Part shown: piece after piece, positions 16,914-24,326 of the stretch
How the letters are laid out: each line of letters starts with the position of its first letter
Position numbering within the stretch: position 1 is the first letter of the stretch
Assembly (NCBI GenBank): GCA_016931615.1
Contig: JAFGEL010000065.1
Coordinates: forward strand, 61,718-125,717
From: Desulfuromonadales bacterium
GTDB taxonomy: Bacteria; Desulfobacterota; Desulfuromonadia; Desulfuromonadales; Geopsychrobacteraceae
Length of the DNA stretch: 64,000 nucleotides
Reading direction: 5' to 3'
Made by a program: the position numbers and the translations under genes
Notes under the pieces: model-generated
The model's database searches: none
Seen by the model: only the letters and a program-made list of their open reading frames with translations
Told to the model about the DNA's origin: nothing

Positions 16914-18152
16914 ATGACCGCTTTTGATATTCAAGCTGTGACCACGACCCTGGATAAGATGAAGATGCTTTTCTGGCGTCTCGATCTGTCAAAGCGGTCA
17001 TTTATGAATCTGAATGAATGTAGTGCCGGGGTCCTTGGTCTTGAAAACTACCGCTTTTTTAAAGATCGGGATTATCGCGAGAAAATACTTTTCCCGGATG
17101 ACCGTATTCTGATGGATCGCACCATGGCCAGCATTAAAGAGCGCATGCCGGTCCGCACGGTTTTTCGCGTTCAGTCCGAGAATGCCATTTCATGGTTCAA
17201 GTTGACCGGTTGGCCAACTGCCGACTATCGTTACTACGAGGGGGCCGTTGAGGAAATTACTGAACATGTCGCCTGGCTGAAAAATATTTTCAATCAGCAG
17301 GATAAGCGTTTGTTAAGTATCGACGCTGACTACCCTGTTGCTCTCTTTAATGATCACACCCAGAAACTGTTGAAAGCCAATGATGCTTTTTGTCGGTTAC
17401 TTGAAATCGACACCAAGCACGGTGCGCGTTATCGTCTGGCGGATTTCATTCTTGGCGATATCAAGTTGCCGCAGATTCTTGAGACCCTGTTTATGGAGCG
17501 GCGCCTCAGTCTCGAACTCGTTTTAGCAACGCAGAACCAGGGTAAAGCCAGAGCTTTTTGCCAGTTTGAATACTTTTCTCATGGCGGCGAAGGCTATATC
17601 CGCCTGGCGGTTATTGATCAAACCGTTCAAAAACCTGCGGTCGTTGAGAAAAAGCCGCTTCAGAAAGTGGAGGTGTCGGCCCTTTGTGACGATCTGTCTC
17701 AATGCCAGTCTGTTGAGGCCATGCTTGAGCGCATTTATCAGGAAAGAATTCTTTTTCCCGATATGGATGTCGTGATGTTTTCCGATATTTACGCGCGCAA
17801 GAATAAGGTTATCGTTTATTCGCGTGGCGAGATGGATGAGCCTTTGGAGCCGGGCAGCCAATTCCCTTATGCCGGAACGATTGCGGAAAACATTGAAAAG
17901 GAAAAACTGGAATACCTGATCGTCGATGATACTCAAAGCAGCATCAAAGCCATCGACTGGATGCTTTTTGTTCCCAAAGGACTCTATTCCTACGTGGCAA
18001 AAGCTCTTTATGTGCGTGGCGCGATGAGGACGGTGCTGATTTTGTGTTCCAGAAAAAAACACGCCTTCAGCGAAGATGATATTGCCGATGTGACGGCAAT
18101 AGCCACGGCTTTTCATCAGCAGTTGAAAAAAATCAGGAGAATAAAAACTTAA
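16914..18152 (+). CDS. PAS/GAF-like sensory protein without output domain
   Basis: A 412-residue soluble protein. The first third resembles a PAS fold (FWRLDLSKRSFMNLNECSAG ... FRVQSENAISWFKLTGW, then YYEGAVEEITEH). A second PAS-like segment follows (PVALFNDHTQKLLKANDAFCRLL). The last 150 residues resemble a GAF domain (VEAMLERIYQERILFPDMD ... FSEDDIADVTAIATAF). No kinase, GGDEF, HD-GYP or DNA-binding module is present. The track ORF starts at a TTG overlapping the rubredoxin stop; the ATG at 16914 is equally possible and chosen here. A terminator follows. What it senses and signals to is unknown. Confidence 0.7.
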   Translation: MTAFDIQAVTTTLDKMKMLFWRLDLSKRSFMNLNECSAGVLGLENYRFFKDRDYREKILFPDDRILMDRTMASIKERMPVRTVFRVQSENAISWFKLTGWPTADYRYYEGAVEEITEHVAWLKNIFNQQDKRLLSIDADYPVALFNDHTQKLLKANDAFCRLLEIDTKHGARYRLADFILGDIKLPQILETLFMERRLSLELVLATQNQGKARAFCQFEYFSHGGEGYIRLAVIDQTVQKPAVVEKKPLQKVEVSALCDDLSQCQSVEAMLERIYQERILFPDMDVVMFSDIYARKNKVIVYSRGEMDEPLEPGSQFPYAGTIAENIEKEKLEYLIVDDTQSSIKAIDWMLFVPKGLYSYVAKALYVRGAMRTVLILCSRKKHAFSEDDIADVTAIATAFHQQLKKIRRIKT

Positions 18153-18185
18153 TCGGAACAACCGTTGATGATGTTTCAATAACCG

Positions 18186-18215
18186 GGTCGCAGATGCCAG
18201 TCTGCGGCCTTTTTT
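18186..18215 (+). terminator. Intrinsic terminator
   Basis: A 9-bp stem with one G-T pair (GGTCGCAGA / TCTGCGGCC), 6-base loop, followed by TTTTTT. It ends the metH-rubredoxin-PAS/GAF transcript. Confidence 0.88.
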
Positions 18216-18276
18216 GTTTTTGAAATAGCGTTATATCTAAAATTCCAATTCATAAAGTAACTAAATAGGTTGTTAA

Positions 18277-18395
18277 TGGTTATACCAATCTTAAGATGGC
18301 TATTTATCAGAAGTGATAATATTTGCGAATCTGTTCTTTCAAAACATGATTCTATTTTTAAGTTGCTTAAAAGTTTAGATTGGTTTATACAATCT
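18277..18395 (+). promoter_or_regulatory. Promoter region of the FadR-type regulator with two operator-like repeats
   Basis: TGGTTATACCA (18277-18287) matches the FadR-family TNGTNNNACNA operator pattern. A second inverted repeat, AGATTG-7 bases-CAATCT (18377-18395), overlaps a plausible -10 (TACAAT, with TTGCTT 18 bases upstream). The two sites share ACCAATCT/AGATTGGT in opposite orientation about 90 bases apart. Autoregulation by the encoded FadR-type protein, possibly by looping, is inferred. Confidence 0.5.
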
Positions 18396-18421
18396 TTATT
18401 ATTGTTAGAAGGAAACCGAGC

Positions 18422-19099
18422 ATGTCTGTTGTTGATACGGTGATGTTGAAAATTGAGGAGTTGAATCTTTCTGTTGGTGATAGGCTGCCCTCAGAACGGA
18501 GTTTGGCTGAGTATTGCGATATCAGCCGCTCCAGCGTCAGAAATGCTTTGAAAGAGCTGCAGTCCAAGCGTGTTCTCAACGTCAAGCAGGGGAGCGGATA
18601 TTTTCTCTCTTCCGACTTTGCTTTGAAACAGGCTCTTGATAAGCAGGACACCGAATGGTCAATGACCAGAATTAGTCAGGTTTTTCAGGCGCGCATGCTG
18701 GTGGCTGCTCATGTGACGGCTATGGGATCTCAGCAGATGACGGCTGATGCGTTGCTTGACCTGGAAAACTGCCTGGTTGACCTTGGCAAGGCGGTGATCA
18801 ATGTTGATATCTCGGCCATGGAGATCCTGCACAACCGCTTCATCAATATTATCTTTGAAAGCAGTTCCAACCCTGAGTTTATTCGCATGCTGAATGAAGT
18901 CCGAATACCGACGCATTACGTCAGTAAGGTTTTGCAATTGGCGGAAGGGGATGAAAGAAACGCTTACTTTTCGGAGCACGTTAATTTATTTCAGGCGATT
19001 AAAAAGCGTGATCATGAGCTGGCTAAACAGATTTGTGTGCGGATGAGTGAGTACTTATCTGCCTTGTTTGAACGTTATTCGCAAATGATCTTTCAGTGA
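18422..19099 (+). CDS. FadR-subfamily GntR transcriptional regulator
   Basis: A 225-residue DNA-binding regulator. The N-terminal winged helix is typical GntR: LSVGDRLPSERSLAEYCDISRSSVRNALKELQ, with the wing QGSGYF. Residues about 85-225 form the all-helical FCD effector domain of the FadR/LldR subfamily, which usually binds small organic acids with a metal ion. The ATG at 18422 follows GAAGGA; the track start 14 codons upstream lacks a ribosome site. It is followed in the same direction by the MBL/membrane/cytochrome cluster, its most likely target. The ligand cannot be told from sequence. Confidence 0.9.
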   Translation: MSVVDTVMLKIEELNLSVGDRLPSERSLAEYCDISRSSVRNALKELQSKRVLNVKQGSGYFLSSDFALKQALDKQDTEWSMTRISQVFQARMLVAAHVTAMGSQQMTADALLDLENCLVDLGKAVINVDISAMEILHNRFINIIFESSSNPEFIRMLNEVRIPTHYVSKVLQLAEGDERNAYFSEHVNLFQAIKKRDHELAKQICVRMSEYLSALFERYSQMIFQ

Positions 19100-19172
19100 T
19101 TTCAACGCCATCTTGAGTTGTTGGCACAACCTCTGAGAGAGGATTCATCAACCCCAAATGAAGGAGGAAGGA

Positions 19173-20237
19173 ATGGAAAGACGCAGTTTTCTTAAGGCAA
19201 TGGGGGCAACAGCTGCCGGTGTTGGTGCCGCGGCGACTATCGGGGCTCCAAGTAAGGCTTTTGCCCGTGGTAAGGAAGACATTGGTGAGTGCAAAAGTTT
19301 GAAGATCACCGTTCTGACCGAAACCAGCTGGTTCGATAATGATCAGTTCAAAAAGGACATCGTTGATTATGGCGGTGCCAGCAGTAACCAGTACGATACC
19401 CCCTGGGATCCGAAGAATGCCGGTGGCTACTCCACCCTGCTCGAAATTGAGCAATTGGATGGAACCGTCAATAAGCTGCTGCTCGATACCGGCTGGAGCA
19501 ACGAATGGATGGACTATGTCTATGATCGCCACGGCATTGACAAGATGATTGCCAGCAAAGAGATCGATACCATGGTCATCAGCCACTGGCATCTTGATCA
19601 CTTCTGGGGTATCGAGTCCACGCTGAAGCACAACGACAAGATCAAAATCTATGGACCGGAAACCATGTTTCCGGAAGATGAAAAACTGCTCTATGGTGGC
19701 AGACTGGAGGCCAAAGGTCAGCTGATATGTAAGAATGATGTTCCATTTAAAGGGGAACTGGTGAAGACTAACCCGAAGGAGTATTACAAACTCTATCCAG
19801 GCGTTGCCGTCAAGGAATTTGATGTGCCGATTCTGCTGCGGGTCCGTGGTGAAAACATCATTTACGTCAATGTTAAGGATAAGGGGATCGTCACGGTTAC
19901 CGGTTGCTGCCACCCCGGTCTGTTGACCCTTTACTCTACCGCCAGACGTGAGATCAAGGGTGGTGAAAATATTTATGGGTGTTACGGTGGCTTGCACATC
20001 TCCCTGTTCGAAAACTGGGATCCCAAGATGGACGATATCATCAAGGGCGCCAAGGCCTTCAACCCGAAGAAGATGGGTTGTAATCACTGCACCGGTTGGG
20101 TCTGGGCTGAAAACGCCGCCAAGGCAGGGCTGCCGATCGTCAAGGGAACGGATACCTTTAAGACCTACCCGAGACAATCTGCCGTGGCCAAGGATAACAA
20201 CGTGTTCCTGACCAACGGAGACACGGTCGTCTTCTGA
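19173..20237 (+). CDS. Tat-exported metallo-beta-lactamase-fold hydrolase
   Basis: A 354-residue protein with a twin-arginine signal peptide (ERRSFLKAMGATAAGVGAAA, cleaved after AFA), so it is exported folded, presumably with metals bound. The MBL metal motif is SHWHLDHFWG, with further candidate ligands in VTGCCHPGL and GGLH. The overall pattern resembles the MBL subgroup annotated as dihydropterin ribofuranosyl-aminobenzene phosphate synthase-like, but those are cytoplasmic. Start chosen at 19173 because AAGGAGGAAGGA lies directly before it; the track start at 19158 has none. The substrate is unknown. First structural gene of the cluster. Confidence 0.85.
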   Translation: MERRSFLKAMGATAAGVGAAATIGAPSKAFARGKEDIGECKSLKITVLTETSWFDNDQFKKDIVDYGGASSNQYDTPWDPKNAGGYSTLLEIEQLDGTVNKLLLDTGWSNEWMDYVYDRHGIDKMIASKEIDTMVISHWHLDHFWGIESTLKHNDKIKIYGPETMFPEDEKLLYGGRLEAKGQLICKNDVPFKGELVKTNPKEYYKLYPGVAVKEFDVPILLRVRGENIIYVNVKDKGIVTVTGCCHPGLLTLYSTARREIKGGENIYGCYGGLHISLFENWDPKMDDIIKGAKAFNPKKMGCNHCTGWVWAENAAKAGLPIVKGTDTFKTYPRQSAVAKDNNVFLTNGDTVVF

Positions 20238-20249
20238 TTTTATCTGCAT

Positions 20250-20286
20250 GGGTGCAGCATCAGTAATGCTGCACCCTTATTTGTTT
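20250..20286 (+). terminator. Intra-cluster hairpin/partial terminator
   Basis: A perfect 11-bp stem (GGGTGCAGCAT / ATGCTGCACCC, loop CAGTA) followed by TTATTTGTTTG lies between the MBL gene and the membrane-protein gene. It could be a leaky terminator or a 3'-end stabiliser lowering downstream expression relative to the MBL protein. Confidence 0.65.
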
Positions 20287-20305
20287 GATCTTGAGAGGTT
20301 ACGAA

Positions 20306-21499
20306 ATGACTACAACAAAAAATAATTACCTCTTCGGCCTGATTGCGTTTGTCGTCATGATCGTGGTTAATTTTGGCCTGTGGCGTTTGTTTTTTGCCCC
20401 GAGTAACGGCGTGTTCAAGCTGTTTACGCCCATGTATGGTTTGTCGTTGGCCGCTTTCTACTTTTATGCTGTGATCCTGGTGGCTGATGTGTTCGGGTGG
20501 AAGAATGACACGGGGAATGTGGCAAAGGGTATTGCGCCATTGATTACTTCCGGCGTGGTTTTTCTGGTGCTCTATTATGTGTTTTTCTGGAATATTCTCG
20601 GCACTTACGGAATTACTTATTTCAGTCCGCAGGCCCAGATCGCAACCGGCGGAACCGGCCTGGAAATCTGGAATGCCCGGGAAAACTCATCTCTGGCGAT
20701 TCTGTTCGTTGTCACCGCATTGATCTGGGTGACCATGATCTGGAATGTCGGTTTCGGTGATTCTCCCTGGGATGGCCTGAAGAAATCCACCGTCGGTTTC
20801 AGTAAATTTTTTGCCACCGCGTTTATCAGTATTATTTTTTACGCGATCTTTTTCCATCCGAATATCACCGCGCTCTTCCTGCCCAAGCAGATCTTTGCCG
20901 GTGTATTGCCATGGTGGGAGGGGATGGCGATGACCGCCAGTTCTTTCTATCATCTCGGCTGGATGTTTGCCGGTCTGTTCGTCATCATGTTCCTCAATGA
21001 CTGTGTTGACGGTTTTCCTTTCAATCTCTTCCGCAATGAAGAGCGAAGCGGTTCCTGGATCGGTGCGATTGTCGCTCTGGTAGTTTCCGTGGTCGGTGGC
21101 TATATTCTCATGTATATCGCCGAGGCGGTCATGTCCTATTACTGGTTTGAGCCGTTCACCGGCGGGAACTACACCGATGATCCACGTTTCCGTCATGTAC
21201 ATACCGCCGAAATAGCAGCGTTCTTCATGCTGGCTTTGATGATTGTCAAAGTGTTTTTCAATAACGTTTTCCAGCCTGCCAACCGCTGGTTGGCGGCGAT
21301 TGTCAGGCTCGTAGTTGTCAGTGCCGTCGGGATGTTGATCTATTTCTTTTACTATTCCGAGACGTTGGGGCCGAAGTTTGTTGATCGTGTTCCGGGAATC
21401 GGTAATCTCGACGATACCTCGCTGTGCTGGACGATCATGTCGATGGCGATCATCCTGGCGTATGATAAATTTTTTAACGCTTTTCCGATTCGTAAGTAA
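20306..21499 (+). CDS. Ten-helix integral membrane protein of unknown function
   Basis: About 397 residues with ten hydrophobic segments spread over the whole length and no soluble domain. I do not recognise the family. Candidate metal or haem ligands are the conserved-looking His residues in FFHPNI, FYHLGWM and FRHVHTAEI, the last pair at a membrane boundary. The start is either the TTG/ATG region at 20285 or the ATG at 20306 (MTTTKNN), preceded by TTGAGAGG; the latter is chosen. It lies between genes for a periplasmic metallohydrolase and a periplasmic cytochrome c, so a redox or transport role in the inner membrane is a reasonable guess only. Confidence 0.8.
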   Translation: MTTTKNNYLFGLIAFVVMIVVNFGLWRLFFAPSNGVFKLFTPMYGLSLAAFYFYAVILVADVFGWKNDTGNVAKGIAPLITSGVVFLVLYYVFFWNILGTYGITYFSPQAQIATGGTGLEIWNARENSSLAILFVVTALIWVTMIWNVGFGDSPWDGLKKSTVGFSKFFATAFISIIFYAIFFHPNITALFLPKQIFAGVLPWWEGMAMTASSFYHLGWMFAGLFVIMFLNDCVDGFPFNLFRNEERSGSWIGAIVALVVSVVGGYILMYIAEAVMSYYWFEPFTGGNYTDDPRFRHVHTAEIAAFFMLALMIVKVFFNNVFQPANRWLAAIVRLVVVSAVGMLIYFFYYSETLGPKFVDRVPGIGNLDDTSLCWTIMSMAIILAYDKFFNAFPIRK

Positions 21500-21501
21500 C
21501 C

Positions 21502-21798
21502 ATGAAAAGGCGTGAATTTTTCAGAGAAGCCTTTGAAGAGTCGATTCGGGCCGCTCAGAAAAGTTTTTTGACCCTGCAGGAGACCTTTACCGAGGTGAAT
21601 ACCTCTGTTCAGGATGCCATGGATGGTTCAACGCCCGGAAAGGGAGATTTTTTTGACTCCTATGAAATGAGTTATTCCCTGACTCTGGCCTACCCGCGTG
21701 AATTTTTCGAGCAGATGGCCAGAGAACAGGGGATGCCCTATGAAGATGTTGAAACCATTACGTTGGCGGCTGAATTACACAGAAGGGGAGTGATATGA
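21502..21798 (+). CDS. Small hypothetical protein of the MBL/cytochrome cluster
   Basis: A 98-residue soluble protein starting 2 bases after the membrane-protein stop and overlapping the next gene by ATGA. It begins MKRREFFREAF, superficially like a twin-arginine motif, but no hydrophobic stretch follows, so it is not a Tat signal. The rest is acidic, predicted helical, with SYEMSYSLTLAYPREFFEQMAREQG. No Cys or His cluster and no known domain recognised. Tight coupling on both sides argues it is a true gene and part of the system. Confidence 0.75.
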   Translation: MKRREFFREAFEESIRAAQKSFLTLQETFTEVNTSVQDAMDGSTPGKGDFFDSYEMSYSLTLAYPREFFEQMAREQGMPYEDVETITLAAELHRRGVI

Positions 21799-22523
21799 GA
21801 GGGCTTGATGCCTATCACGCGACAAGAAATCTGATTGAGAGTTCATTCAGCCATCTCACCTGGTATGAGGATGTATGTACCACTTGTGGTTTTAAAGGGA
21901 TCAGCCAGATATGGAAAGTGGATCCGGCCTGGTATTTCTGGATGAATCAGGTTGCGGGGGCTTTTCTGCTGCGTCTGCATGCCGATGAAGCTGTCGGTGA
22001 AAATCAGTACGTCAGCTTGTCTCTGCATTATTTTCCTGCAGCGGATGAGACTCTTTACCAGGCTCTGAGTGCCGGGGAAAAGTGGCTCCTCAGCGATGAG
22101 CAGGTGTTTGATCGGCAGACCAATACCCCGAAGTTTGAGTCCTACGAGCAGTTTGTTTCATTATTTGTCGTTGCTGAAATCGGGTTGATTATTGATCCGG
22201 ATAACCAGCTCAAGGTCCTGCTTTTCAGTGCGGAACTGCCCTCGGAGCATCCGGCCAGGGCTTTTCTTGACCTGTTGGTGACTGCGTTGAACTTTCAATC
22301 CAAGCTTCATCACCAGCGCGTTCTTTCTCTTCAGGATGGGGGGGTTAGAACCCTGATGCTTGATTACTCGACCCCGGTTTTTGAAAATTTTCTCAGTGAA
22401 TTTCATCTGAATGCCGAACAGTTGGAGGATGTCTCTTCACAGGAAAACTTTGCCGAATGGAAGCAGGTTGCGCATCTGGACGCCGTATGCACTATGAGCG
22501 GGGCCTGCAGCTGTCATCACTAA
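21795..22523 (+). CDS. Hypothetical cysteine-containing protein of the MBL/cytochrome cluster
   Basis: A 242-residue soluble protein without a signal peptide. Two Cys-rich patches stand out: VCTTCGF near residue 30 and the C-terminal VCTMSGACSCHH, ending in His-His. Together they could form a metal or Fe-S site. The mostly helical middle and the operon setting recall TorD-like chaperones that escort Tat-exported redox proteins, but the TorD signature is not seen, so this is only a possibility. It overlaps the 98-residue gene by ATGA and lies 17 bases before the cytochrome gene. Confidence 0.72.
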   Translation: MRGLDAYHATRNLIESSFSHLTWYEDVCTTCGFKGISQIWKVDPAWYFWMNQVAGAFLLRLHADEAVGENQYVSLSLHYFPAADETLYQALSAGEKWLLSDEQVFDRQTNTPKFESYEQFVSLFVVAEIGLIIDPDNQLKVLLFSAELPSEHPARAFLDLLVTALNFQSKLHHQRVLSLQDGGVRTLMLDYSTPVFENFLSEFHLNAEQLEDVSSQENFAEWKQVAHLDAVCTMSGACSCHH

Positions 22524-22540
22524 TTCTCAAGGGAGGAAAC

Positions 22541-22837
22541 ATGAAAAAAGTATTTATTCTGGTGCTTATCGTTTTGGCCTTTTGCGTTTCCGGTGTTTCC
22601 GCGATGGACGCGAAAGGGCTGATGGAGAGCTACGCGCTGCACAACCAGCATTGTCTGGCCTGTCACGATTCGGTTGCCGATCCGGAAAAACCCGGCTTTA
22701 CCCAGGATACCTGGTTCCTGATTCTCAACATTATGCATGACAAGTACGGGATGGAGAGTCTGTCGGTGGAGGATAAAGGCAAGTTGACCGATTATCTCTA
22801 CACGATTCGCAAGGGGATTGAGCGTGAAGCGGGTTAA
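22541..22837 (+). CDS. Periplasmic monohaem cytochrome c
   Basis: A 98-residue protein with a clear Sec signal peptide (MKKVFILVLIVLAFCVSGVSA) and one haem-attachment motif, CLACH. The C-terminal segment NIMHDKYGM offers His or Met as distal ligand and is followed by a helix ending TDYLYTI, usual for small class I c-type cytochromes. GGGAGG precedes the ATG at 22541; the track start at 22457 is inside the previous gene. It is the last gene of the cluster and ends at a strong terminator. Electron transfer to or from the membrane protein or MBL protein is inferred from linkage. Confidence 0.88.
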   Translation: MKKVFILVLIVLAFCVSGVSAMDAKGLMESYALHNQHCLACHDSVADPEKPGFTQDTWFLILNIMHDKYGMESLSVEDKGKLTDYLYTIRKGIEREAG

Positions 22838-22870
22838 TTGAAGACCAGTTACGATCATTGATGTGTATTG

Positions 22871-22901
22871 AAATAGCCTGCCTCGTTGCAGGCTATTTTT
22901 T
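22871..22901. terminator. Bidirectional intrinsic terminator
   Basis: A perfect 11-bp stem (AAATAGCCTGC / GCAGGCTATTT), 6-base loop, with a T-tract on the plus strand and the mirrored A-tract. It sits between the convergent cytochrome and MTHFR genes and serves both. Confidence 0.92.
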
Positions 22902-22904
22902 GAC

Positions 22905-23645
22905 TTACAGAATGCCGTCAAGATAGTCGGCAATATTCGTTCGAATCGGCATGAAATAGAGGTTGCCGTTACAGCTTGTGGCAAAATCGAGCGCTTGTTC
23001 GGCAAAGCGGCGGTTCCATTCCAGGGTTGGAACAAAATCCGGAGGAAAGACGGCATTGTTTTTATTTTCCCAATAATTGCGACTGTTCTCTGTCAGGACG
23101 GGGGAAACTCCCCAGTAGATGGTGAAATCCTGAAGAAACCCCTGGTAAATGTCCATCAGCCTCAAGTCGAAAAAGGGCTGAGTGAAAAATGCTTCAGCCC
23201 CGGCATCGCGCTTGGCCAGAACATAGTCGATCTCTTCCTTGATGCCGCTGCGATACGGATCCATACCGGCAAAAATTTTTAAGTGCGGCAGTTCCCGTTT
23301 AAGCCGTCGGATCATTTCGAGACAACTGGTCCGATAACATTTATGACTCATATCCTGTGGGGGATCACCGGTAATTACCAGGACCGCTTCCACTTCCTTG
23401 CGGGAAATTTCTGCGATGATATGGAGAGGCGCGTCCGGGTTGAAGTCGATTGCCCGCAGGTGGGGGATGGTTTTGGGAAAATATTCCCCGGCGATACGGC
23501 ATCCATCCCAACTGTGCAGATCAAACCGCAGAATATCAGGTATGTTGATTCTTTGAACCGCTGGAAAACGTTGACGCACCAGTTCGAGTTCTCTGCGCAG
23601 GGAGGTTTCGCTTCTTGGAACAAGTTCTATTGATATCTCAGTCAT
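22905..23645 (-). CDS. Methylenetetrahydrofolate reductase family protein (MetF-like)
   Basis: A 246-residue TIM-barrel protein of the MetF family, reducing 5,10-methylene- to 5-methyl-tetrahydrofolate, the methyl donor for the methionine synthase at 13.4-16.7 kb. Family features: an early SIELVPR (Glu in the active site), VLVITGDPP, and GAEAFFTQPFFD. It is about 50 residues shorter than E. coli MetF (296), mainly at both ends, so a divergent member with another electron partner is possible. It starts 7 bases after the AMMECR1 gene on the same strand and is probably cotranscribed with it. Confidence 0.8.
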   Translation of the reverse strand: MTEISIELVPRSETSLRRELELVRQRFPAVQRINIPDILRFDLHSWDGCRIAGEYFPKTIPHLRAIDFNPDAPLHIIAEISRKEVEAVLVITGDPPQDMSHKCYRTSCLEMIRRLKRELPHLKIFAGMDPYRSGIKEEIDYVLAKRDAGAEAFFTQPFFDLRLMDIYQGFLQDFTIYWGVSPVLTENSRNYWENKNNAVFPPDFVPTLEWNRRFAEQALDFATSCNGNLYFMPIRTNIADYLDGIL

Positions 23646-23652
23646 TTATAAC

Positions 23653-24216
23653 TCATAAATAAGAATCAGGATAAGATTTTTCAGAGATGATCTGACCGCT
23701 GAAAATATAAATTTCTGCGTCAGGAGCCTGCCAGGCATCGGTCGGCAGCCCGGCCTTCAGACAGGTTTGTTGTAAAAAGGTCAACTTGTCCCAACCCTGT
23801 TCCGTCGCCACCTGTGGCAGCAGCACCCCGCGACGGAAGCCTTTCTCGATATAGATTCCATGACGGCCGATTTCGATCTGGTCTGTGTCGAGGATTTTTT
23901 CAAGCGGGGAGAGTACGGTTATCTCAAGGCTGAAATCTTTCAGATCTTCAGCTGTCATCGGTGCGAAGCGCGGATCCTGAGTGGCCGACGCGACAGCTAT
24001 CTGAGCGACTTCGCGGTACAAAGGCTGCTGAGATTGAAAATTGCCGATACAACCGCGCAGACGACCATGCTGTTTGATGGTTACAAAGCAGCCGGAGCGT
24101 TCATTCAAGGCTTTTTCTTCCCGCGGAGCTGGTGCATAATCGCCATTATTGACGCCATGAACGATTGCGTCACGGGCTATTTCAAGCAGAATTGAGGCAT
24201 CGCTGGAAGAAAGCAT
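23653..24216 (-). CDS. AmmeMemoRadiSam system protein A (AMMECR1 domain)
   Basis: A 187-residue protein made of one AMMECR1 domain, with the diagnostic GCFVTIKQHGRLRGCIGNF and DPRFAPMTAEDL. In many anaerobes this domain occurs with a Memo-like protein and a radical SAM protein (the AmmeMemoRadiSam system, function unknown). Neither partner is in this window, so they are encoded elsewhere or absent. It is divergent from the M48 protease gene and immediately upstream of the MTHFR-family gene. Biochemical role unknown. Confidence 0.9.
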   Translation of the reverse strand: MLSSSDASILLEIARDAIVHGVNNGDYAPAPREEKALNERSGCFVTIKQHGRLRGCIGNFQSQQPLYREVAQIAVASATQDPRFAPMTAEDLKDFSLEITVLSPLEKILDTDQIEIGRHGIYIEKGFRRGVLLPQVATEQGWDKLTFLQQTCLKAGLPTDAWQAPDAEIYIFSGQIISEKSYPDSYL

Positions 24217-24326
24217 TGCGGGATTCCCATACCGGTGGATTGTTGTCAGCGGACACTGTCTTCCTTTATAGTTGCTGAGTTGATCTTTCGCAACTGTTTT
24301 AACTTTTTCCGTTCTGGAGGTTTATA

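Noticed and set aside
19023-20249. 408-residue reverse-strand ORF
   Set aside because: Exact antisense of the Tat-exported MBL gene and the end of the regulator gene; composition is that of a shadow frame, with no domain.
21502-21798. Twin-arginine signal in the 98-residue protein
   Set aside because: RREFF is present but no hydrophobic segment follows, so export by Tat is not supported.
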